DNA from: Scheffersomyces stipitis CBS 6054
Lineage: Eukaryota; Ascomycota; Pichiomycetes; Serinales; Debaryomycetaceae
DNA: 64,000 nt
Assembly: GCF_000209165.1 (NCBI RefSeq)
Contig: NC_009046.1
Location: 744,001-808,000 of the forward strand
Direction: 5' to 3'
Part shown: positions 57,211-64,000 of the stretch, in pieces
Layout: the number at the start of each line of letters is the position of its first letter
How positions within the stretch are numbered: position 1 is the first letter of the stretch
Translations under genes and position numbers: made by a program
Notes under the pieces: generated by a model
What the model was told of the DNA's origin: nothing
Databases searched by the model: none
The model's input: the letters and a program-made list of their open reading frames with translations, nothing else

Positions 57211-60200
57211 ATGCAGCTGCCATTAGTTGTGCCCTCTTCTACTGCTAATGGGAATAGTAAGAATCCAGCTAAGCAGCCCACCAGTAGTGATGGACCAGAA
57301 CCGTCCAAGACCCCAAAACCCACAGTAAACGATGGCAACAAGCAGGAACAGACTTCCTCGCAGCAAACACTGAGAAGCGGACCTCTCGCAGCAAAGCCAA
57401 CAAGACAATTCAAATTGATCTCTGTAAACTTCAAAGAGGCATCGTTGGACTCCCCCAGCTTCCGTGCAACTATCAATCATCTCGATACCCAAGTGGTCAA
57501 CATTGAAAAGTGGATATTGGCTCTTTCAAGTTCAATCAGAAAGATACCCTCGTATATCAAAGAAGTCCAGTCATTCTGCAATTCATTCCTTGAGCATTTG
57601 GTGCCGTCGTTCATCCAGGATGGGCTTATTGATCAGGAGTATACCGTACAATCATTGAATACAACCTTATCTGGGTTGAAAAAACTCTGGGCTATCAGTT
57701 TGAGCTCGTTAAATGTCAATACATATACTATTGATAACATCAGAACTGTTGTTTCTAAAAATGTTGCATATTACAAAGAATTGAGAGAGAAATTCGATGC
57801 CAGCCAACAGAAATACGATAAGTACTTGGAAATCTACGTCTCCACATCTAAGACAAAAGACGTGGCTATGGCAATGGAAGATGCCAAGCAGTTACATGTT
57901 GTCCGTAAAGAGTATCTTCATGCTTCATTGGATTTGATCATTGAATTGTCAGCATTGGGAAATCATTTGGATAAGGTCCTTGTCAACTTGAGTTCTGATT
58001 TGTGGAAGTACAAGTTCTCGTATATCACAAACGATGCTCTAGATCCATTTTTCAAAGAACAGTATTCAAAGATTCAAAAGATCCAAAGCTGGAGCGACTC
58101 CTACTCTGTTGCTATTGATAAGTTGCAAACAGATATGCAAGCTGCCAGAGCCCACGTTGAAGAAAGCTCGGGTATACAATTCACTCCATCTTCCAACCCT
58201 AATGACTACTCAGCCAGCATGATCAACTCGCGTACTTTAAATGACATTGATGAAAGAGGCGTAGAGAAGCATGGTTATTTGTTCATGAAAACGTGGAATG
58301 AAAAATCCAATAAACCAGTGTGGGTCAGAAGGTGGGCATTCATTAAAGGAGGAGTTTTCGGTATGCTCATTCTTAGCAGCACCCAGACGTTTGTCCAGGA
58401 GACTGACAAAATGGGAATATTGCTATGCAATGTCAAGTACGCTCCAAATGAAGATCGAAGATTCTGTTTCGAAGTTAAAACAAGCAATATATCTATAGTT
58501 TTCCAAGCAGAAACGTTGATAGATTTGAAGACTTGGTTGAAGGTGTTCGAAAACGAGAAAAACAGGATCTTGTCAAGTGGAGAAGAAGATCAAAATATAT
58601 TTGCTATTGCCTCGGGAAGATATCCTCCAATTGTGTCTGAATTCGCTTCGACAATTAATACTGTTGTAGACAAGGAAATGACCAGCACCAGAATCATAAA
58701 CTCGTCAGGTCAGATAATCACTTCTAGTCACTTGTCGAGTCACATTGAAAAGAATGAAAAATTCTTTCAGAAATATGTCTATCTGCAAATACCCCAGATT
58801 AGACCCCCTTTTATGACAGAAACGACCAAGTCTTCAATTATAGCATATTCTCTAGCTTCTGCTACATCGCTCCCGACAGCGTTAACCGCGAACATTTGGG
58901 GTTCTGTGAATTGGGGTTTGTACTATTTGCATGATGCTGTTGTGGATCACCTCCCACCTTCTTCTATCTCGATTCCAGAAGCAGAATTGATTGAGAAGCA
59001 GTTAACGCATAAAGATGATTCAGGAAGTTTTTATCCCGTTTACTACCCGCATACATTAGTTGCAATGGATATTCAAATGCGAGCATTGTTTGAAACAGCA
59101 GTTGAACCTGGTGAGTACTGTTTAGTGTCATTCCGCTGTATTTGGTCACCGAACTCGAAACAAGAATTGAGTGGAAGATGCTTCATTACTACACATCATA
59201 TTTATTTCTATATGCAAGCTCTAGGGTTTGTTGCCTTGTTTAAGGGCTATGTTGGAAACTTGGTATCTGTCGATCATAATGCTCAAAAGCTGTACGATTT
59301 GTTAAAAATTTACAGTCTTGATGGAGTTATAAAAACTAAATTATTTTTGGATGACGGAAAGCTCATCAAACAAAAGACAGTGTATCTAATCAATAACCTC
59401 GCTAGCGATAAACCCAAGAAACTTGCGGAAGTTTTAAAAGATTTAGAGAGAATTGAAGTTCAAGTAAAAACGGAGCAAGACGATCAACTGCAGATTAAGC
59501 TTATTCAAACATTGGCTAAGAATCTCAGTGACAGTGCAAAGGCAGAAAAAGTGAACTTTGTGAATATAAATGGTGACAATACAAACGGGGACAATTCTAA
59601 CTCATTTATCCAAAGCAAGGATGGAAAACTCTTGAAATTTCAAATTGATTTCAGGAGAGAATATGGGTTCATAGGTGAAAAGACGTATGACCTTGTTCCA
59701 AAGGCAATATTTCATGCCTTATTGGGTGACAATTCTGTAATATTTAAGGATCAAACAGCGTTCACTACATTGGAGTGTTTCATCAAGAAACCTTGGAGAG
59801 TGGCTGAAAATGGAAATTACTATAGATCTGTTAATGCACCAGCAAATTTTGGCAACAAACAGGTCATAATGAGACTTGATCAAGTCATAGACAATATTCA
59901 CGACAACCAATACTACACTTTTACTCATAAGAAATCAACATTCAAATTTTTTATGGGGTCTAAGTTTAGTATAACGTATAAGTTTGTTATTGTTGGGGTT
60001 GCCGGAAAGCAGTCAAAAGTTTACTTTTATTGCAAACGGGACTTTCAAGGCTATCATCCATTGAATTTGATTATTGATCGGATCTCTATTCAAATTGCAA
60101 ATAGCCAGATTAATACTTTGGATAAGCGTCTTAAAGATGTTGTTATGCAGGTGGGAAATCATGGTATGATCGTGAAGGCTATTTATTTGTATGGTAAGTT

Positions 60201-60987
60201 GAGTCAAACTACTGTTCAAGATGAAATTGAAGAAGTTCCTGTCATTTACTTCGGCCTTTTTAATTCTTTAAAAGTAGTATCAAAGAAAGTCTTTCATTCT
60301 GGAATCTCGTTTTTTATATGGTTTGTTTCTTATTTGATCATGTCAGGCAAATATTTCTTGAGAAGTATCAGAATGAATCAGTTCTTGACATTGATCACCA
60401 TTTGTCTTGGACTTTTTAACATATTTTTATTAGGAAAGACTTCAACGGCATATTGGCATTCCAGAATGGCAACACAAATGGCATATGAATTCGTTAAGAA
60501 GGAACCGGTCATGTTGCAACGGGCCATTTATTTGAAGGACATCCAGGATTTGCTAAGCGACCATACCATATTTAATAATTCGTCGCATCCGTATTTATTG
60601 GACGATAGTTCTAGATGTCTTGGTGCATTTAAAGAGAAGTCCTTTGTCTATAATTTGAATGAACCAACCTATTGGGACGAATCTTACGGCGACGAAGCAA
60701 CAATGGATGTTGCCAAGCATTTGAAGAACGAATTTCGCACCATTGGTGTTAAAAGACATGAATTACTTGTACAATTAAGCATCTTGAGGAAAATGGAGGA
60801 AGAAATTGCAAAGGCGGAGTGGAAGAATTGGCTCATGAGTGAAGTACAGCGATGTGAGTTCATCTCTGCGAACGTCATACGAAAGCTCGATGGAAGTGAA
60901 CGAGAAGATATAGATGCCGGGGTACAATCTATCCAGAATTACTGTAATGACTGCAGTGCTCATTTGAGCGCAGCCGAACTTTTATAG
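57211..60987 (+). CDS. SIP3: Sip3/Lam3-type BAR-PH-VASt sterol-transfer protein
   Basis: LAM-family proteins sit in the ER at plasma-membrane contacts and move sterols. The protein has 1258 residues (1229 for S. cerevisiae Sip3). After a disordered Ser/Pro/Lys leader, residues ~65-320 are BAR-like helices. A PH domain follows from ~352 (KHGYLFMKTW, then VWVRRWAFIKGG). A GRAM-like segment is near 640-740, a VASt sterol-binding domain at ~815-990 (YDLVPKAIFHALLGD). One clear membrane segment lies at ~1058-1076 (LTLITICLGLFNIFLLG). A weaker hydrophobic stretch precedes it. The stop is 30 bases from the convergent TGL2 stop, so 3' UTRs overlap. Confidence 0.9.
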   Translation: MQLPLVVPSSTANGNSKNPAKQPTSSDGPEPSKTPKPTVNDGNKQEQTSSQQTLRSGPLAAKPTRQFKLISVNFKEASLDSPSFRATINHLDTQVVNIEKWILALSSSIRKIPSYIKEVQSFCNSFLEHLVPSFIQDGLIDQEYTVQSLNTTLSGLKKLWAISLSSLNVNTYTIDNIRTVVSKNVAYYKELREKFDASQQKYDKYLEIYVSTSKTKDVAMAMEDAKQLHVVRKEYLHASLDLIIELSALGNHLDKVLVNLSSDLWKYKFSYITNDALDPFFKEQYSKIQKIQSWSDSYSVAIDKLQTDMQAARAHVEESSGIQFTPSSNPNDYSASMINSRTLNDIDERGVEKHGYLFMKTWNEKSNKPVWVRRWAFIKGGVFGMLILSSTQTFVQETDKMGILLCNVKYAPNEDRRFCFEVKTSNISIVFQAETLIDLKTWLKVFENEKNRILSSGEEDQNIFAIASGRYPPIVSEFASTINTVVDKEMTSTRIINSSGQIITSSHLSSHIEKNEKFFQKYVYLQIPQIRPPFMTETTKSSIIAYSLASATSLPTALTANIWGSVNWGLYYLHDAVVDHLPPSSISIPEAELIEKQLTHKDDSGSFYPVYYPHTLVAMDIQMRALFETAVEPGEYCLVSFRCIWSPNSKQELSGRCFITTHHIYFYMQALGFVALFKGYVGNLVSVDHNAQKLYDLLKIYSLDGVIKTKLFLDDGKLIKQKTVYLINNLASDKPKKLAEVLKDLERIEVQVKTEQDDQLQIKLIQTLAKNLSDSAKAEKVNFVNINGDNTNGDNSNSFIQSKDGKLLKFQIDFRREYGFIGEKTYDLVPKAIFHALLGDNSVIFKDQTAFTTLECFIKKPWRVAENGNYYRSVNAPANFGNKQVIMRLDQVIDNIHDNQYYTFTHKKSTFKFFMGSKFSITYKFVIVGVAGKQSKVYFYCKRDFQGYHPLNLIIDRISIQIANSQINTLDKRLKDVVMQVGNHGMIVKAIYLYGKLSQTTVQDEIEEVPVIYFGLFNSLKVVSKKVFHSGISFFIWFVSYLIMSGKYFLRSIRMNQFLTLITICLGLFNIFLLGKTSTAYWHSRMATQMAYEFVKKEPVMLQRAIYLKDIQDLLSDHTIFNNSSHPYLLDDSSRCLGAFKEKSFVYNLNEPTYWDESYGDEATMDVAKHLKNEFRTIGVKRHELLVQLSILRKMEEEIAKAEWKNWLMSEVQRCEFISANVIRKLDGSEREDIDAGVQSIQNYCNDCSAHLSAAELL

Positions 60988-61017
60988 CATTGTCTATACT
61001 TTTTTATTTGTACTTAA

Positions 61018-62178
61018 CTAGAACCCTCTCTTTGAGAGATTATTGGCTATGTCCAAATACAACGCAATTGCATTGAAATGGGGTTCCTTGTTCAATATTA
61101 GCTTGTCTATGGCAACCCGCAACCTGTTCGTCCAGTTAATTAAATCAAGATGGTCGACCTGGTCTAATGTACCCAAATACTCTCCCCACATTGAACTTTC
61201 TACACTGACCATTCCGTCGTTGTCCATCCTCGTGTCGAATTTCTTCACTGGATCAGTTATGTTCCGATTTTTCTGAACTTCATATCGAAGCATGTGCCAC
61301 GTGAGATTGAATAAACTGAACCATCTGGGATCAAACTTAGCCCCATAGGAAAAGTATTTGACACTTGGATCGTCAACTACTTCGTCGTTGAACTTTTTAG
61401 CATATGAAGTGGTCAATTCGAAAATAGCTTCTGGACACATTGACCTCAATATCTTACTATTCCCCACTAAATTCTCCACGAAGTCTGCACACTCTGATCC
61501 ATGGTGAGGTGTAGCAATGGTGGTTAAACTGACTACTTTATAAGGTTTTGGGGAATCCTCTTTTTGAAGCTTGGATATCAAGTATCGACTATCTAGACCT
61601 CCCATTGAGTGACTTATCATGTTCACTTTGATCGGTTCATTGATCTCATTGAATGTGTGAAATCTATCACTCGAATGCCCATCTTGAAGATCTAGATGTC
61701 GATAGATGGTAGATTTCAGTTCTTGCTTTCGAAGAATATCGCATTGCTGTATTATATACTGTTCAAGTGTTCTAGCACGATGTTCGATCCTTCCAAATGG
61801 CGGAACTTTAGCTATTAGAACTTTGCTTCCAATATTCCCTAAAGCTTCTTTGATTCCGTGCCAATAGTCTAGCTGAACACCTTCATTAAGAAGCTTCTCT
61901 AGGTTGTTTTTAGCTACTTCTACCGCCTTTTCAGAGGCGGAGATTCTCGGCAAAAAGGTTAATTTGTCAAAACCAGAAAATCCGTGGCAAAGTACAATTG
62001 GGTATTTTGGAGCCTGATAAAAGTTGTGAAGAGTACTATATTTGTCTCTGATGATGGTTGCTGATGCAATATTATGGAACTTGCGAAATGGGACAATTAC
62101 CTTTGAAGATAGCAAGTTTTGGCCCTGGACCAATTTCAAAGGGTGCGCAATCAATTTCAGCCTCATATATGGCAACAT
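61018..62178 (-). CDS. TGL2: Mitochondrial triacylglycerol lipase
   Basis: Tgl2 hydrolyses tri- and diacylglycerols in mitochondria. The protein has 386 residues (326 in S. cerevisiae). It has a basic N-terminal extension suited to targeting. The lipase fold shows YPIVLCHGFSGFDKL (oxyanion region, ~59-73). The nucleophile elbow SHSMGG has Ser191; the first Gly of the usual GxSxG is Ser here. The Asp and His are probably in the MDNDGMVS and VDHLDLINW segments. The ATG at 62178 is the first in frame; a second lies at residue 5. Confidence 0.9.
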   Translation of the reverse strand: MLPYMRLKLIAHPLKLVQGQNLLSSKVIVPFRKFHNIASATIIRDKYSTLHNFYQAPKYPIVLCHGFSGFDKLTFLPRISASEKAVEVAKNNLEKLLNEGVQLDYWHGIKEALGNIGSKVLIAKVPPFGRIEHRARTLEQYIIQQCDILRKQELKSTIYRHLDLQDGHSSDRFHTFNEINEPIKVNMISHSMGGLDSRYLISKLQKEDSPKPYKVVSLTTIATPHHGSECADFVENLVGNSKILRSMCPEAIFELTTSYAKKFNDEVVDDPSVKYFSYGAKFDPRWFSLFNLTWHMLRYEVQKNRNITDPVKKFDTRMDNDGMVSVESSMWGEYLGTLDQVDHLDLINWTNRLRVAIDKLILNKEPHFNAIALYLDIANNLSKRGF

Positions 62179-62331
62179 TTGTAGTCGTTCGACATCTCCT
62201 CGTTAAAGATTTTTGTCGATACAAGAGTATGGAGAAGCTATTCATCAAAATGGAATTCATAAACTAAATACTTCAACCATAGAACCGTATAGTATATACA
62301 GGCCCAAATACTATTTACATACCTAAAGTCA

Positions 62332-63804
62332 TTATCTACCACTAATGGCTTTTATCATTAAGTCCTTGACGGATTCGGCCATATTGAGCGACTTGATACC
62401 CAAACCTCTCAACAAGACTACAGGTCCAAAATCGGTAGTGAAAACCTTGTGGAGTTTATCACAAACACCTAGCATCATATGGTTACCTGGCCAAGCGTTA
62501 GCAACATAAGAATCCAATACCATGGTAGATCCGATATCCAACCCTCTTTCAATGCCCTTCTCTAATGCATCTACTAAGAATCCCACGTCTGATTGGCCCA
62601 TGTTCAAACCTTGACCAGCCAAGGGGTGGATAGTGTGTGCAGCATCACCCACAAGAGCGACTCTGGGCGCTACGTAGGTATCAGCGTGAGACAACTTCAA
62701 TGGGAATCTAGCTCTACTGTTCTGAATAAGTTCCACAACTGGCAACGGGTAGTTTTCCTCCAACGACTTGATGTCAATTTTTGACAATCTCCACTGGATC
62801 TCGTCCAACACCTTAAAGTCGTTGGGATCCTTGTCTAACATGGAGTAGATGTACTTCAAGTCTACTTCTTCCAATGTCATACCAGCGTTGATCAAATGTG
62901 GGAAGATGTCTGGATTGACTTTCAATAACAACTCAGACAACCAAGGAGTACTGGACCAGACAATTGTAGCGTTATCTTCAGACAATGGCAAAATCGCCAA
63001 AGGGCCCGTGCTCAAGAATCTCTGCCATCCGATAGAACGGTGGTCTTCGTATTGCATTTTGATAGTAGCCACAACTCCGAAAGTGTTGTACTGCCATCCT
63101 CTGCTCTCTATTCCAGCAAACTTACGCACTGGAGAGTTGTAGCCGTCACAACCAACCAATAATCTAGCCTGAATAGATTCACCTGTAGAGAGCTTTACGA
63201 TCGGCCAGTCCAAATCTGACTTGCCCAGATTCACGTCGATTTCATTGAGATCATGTTGGTCCAAATCGTGATGGATTGGACTCGTGATATCTATGACTTT
63301 GGTGTTGTCAAGAATAGTGGTGGAGTCGTCCATACCAAGTTCGTTCAATCTTCCAATAAGAGAGCTCTGGATGTTGATATTCTCACACATGACTGCCAAC
63401 ACTCCAGCACCTATTTGCGTAGCATCAAATTCAATTCTGGCGTCATTGTCTTGCGAATCATAAGCTACAATATTATCGTAGAATCTGACTCTGTCTTGCT
63501 TGATAAAATCCCAATTTCCAACTTTCTGTTGCATGAACTCAACAGATTTGGGAGTCAACGACACCACTCTGTTGGTGTATTCTTCTGGTGGCTCAACTAA
63601 GAAATCCCTAACAGACTGTAAAGAGCTTCCCTCGATCAAAGTACACAGCAAATGTCTTGTTTTAGGTGAGCTTTTCAAGGCTGCCAATAGAGACAAACCT
63701 GCTGGACCTCCTCCAATCACTACAATATCCTGCATTTTCGTAGCATTGGCCAGAGCAGAGGAGGCAGAAGTGGCCAATCTCCTTACAAGATTTTTCCATA
63801 TCAT
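62332..63804 (-). CDS. COQ6: Ubiquinone biosynthesis flavin monooxygenase
   Basis: Coq6 is the mitochondrial FAD-dependent C5-hydroxylase of coenzyme Q synthesis and part of the CoQ synthome. The protein has 490 residues (479 in S. cerevisiae). An Arg-rich presequence (WKNLVRRLATSASSALANA) precedes the FAD dinucleotide motif VVIGGGPAGLS (28-38). The second FAD motif, VALVGDAAHTIHPLAGQGLNMG, is intact, as is the middle LVGCDGYNSPVRKFAGI segment. I use the ATG at 63804; the frame continues 19 codons upstream to a TTG. The upstream 196 bases to the window end hold its promoter, with no other gene seen. Confidence 0.95.
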   Translation of the reverse strand: MIWKNLVRRLATSASSALANATKMQDIVVIGGGPAGLSLLAALKSSPKTRHLLCTLIEGSSLQSVRDFLVEPPEEYTNRVVSLTPKSVEFMQQKVGNWDFIKQDRVRFYDNIVAYDSQDNDARIEFDATQIGAGVLAVMCENINIQSSLIGRLNELGMDDSTTILDNTKVIDITSPIHHDLDQHDLNEIDVNLGKSDLDWPIVKLSTGESIQARLLVGCDGYNSPVRKFAGIESRGWQYNTFGVVATIKMQYEDHRSIGWQRFLSTGPLAILPLSEDNATIVWSSTPWLSELLLKVNPDIFPHLINAGMTLEEVDLKYIYSMLDKDPNDFKVLDEIQWRLSKIDIKSLEENYPLPVVELIQNSRARFPLKLSHADTYVAPRVALVGDAAHTIHPLAGQGLNMGQSDVGFLVDALEKGIERGLDIGSTMVLDSYVANAWPGNHMMLGVCDKLHKVFTTDFGPVVLLRGLGIKSLNMAESVKDLMIKAISGR

Positions 63805-64000
63805 CCTGGCTGTGGTGTAGTAGAACAATATGAGAGATTTGAAAAGAAAAATGTATAACAAGGAGAATCCACTCTACAATCTTGTTAACTATGGTGCAAC
63901 TTTTTTTCAGTCGCATACTCGTATAGTATACACTATTTGGTGTAACCATATAGAAAAATAGACTAAGAAGAAATGCGAATTTGCGGGATAGGAATCCGAC

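Overview
The window is nuclear DNA of a budding yeast, most likely of the CUG-Ser (CTG) clade and resembling Scheffersomyces/Debaryomyces. The reasons are: compact intron-poor genes on both strands, A+T-rich spacers, yeast-type tRNA genes (one with the short intron after position 37), one intron with a TACTAAC branch point, and two in-frame CTG codons that fall where I recall serine in S. cerevisiae (TPS2 residue 367, ARP7 residue 173). There is no sign of bacterial, viral or CRISPR sequence. The species name is an inference.

Layout from left to right. A truncated Ser/Glu-rich unknown gene ends at 1220. It is followed by a spliced HMCES/SRAP gene, mitoribosomal RSM24, a 1.8-kb spacer, NGG1/ADA3 and an F-box/LRR gene, which converges on an MNN2-type mannosyltransferase. 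MAS1 is followed by a 2.8-kb spacer with a strongly structured patch that may be an RNA gene. Then come ARP7 (+) converging on EHD3 (-), and ATG21, SEC62 and RLI1 in a minus-strand run. A 2-kb spacer with orphan minus-strand open frames separates RLI1 from CHD1. PAB1, TPS2, an EHT1/EEB1-type ethyl ester synthase, a ROD1/ROG3-type arrestin, a nitrilase and an unknown protein follow on the plus strand. A tandem tRNA-Arg(UCU)/tRNA-Phe(GAA) pair separates these from a BAR-PH-ArfGAP protein, an SPS1-like kinase, a divergent TEA-domain factor and SIP3. TGL2 and COQ6 close the window on the minus strand.

The genes are ordinary housekeeping and regulatory genes with no operon logic. Themes recur: mitochondrial function (RSM24, MAS1, EHD3, TGL2, COQ6), chromatin (NGG1, ARP7, CHD1) and translation (RLI1, PAB1, tRNAs).

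The less ordinary signals lie between genes. A 10-bp word, GGCTGCGAAA, occurs seven times, always in spacers (about 0.1 expected by chance). The two tRNA genes are 6 bp apart with no terminator between them and probably form one transcript. A perfect paired E-box inverted repeat lies just upstream of them. Other palindromes sit in the ARP7 and TEA-gene promoters. PAB1 has an A-rich leader next to its start codon.
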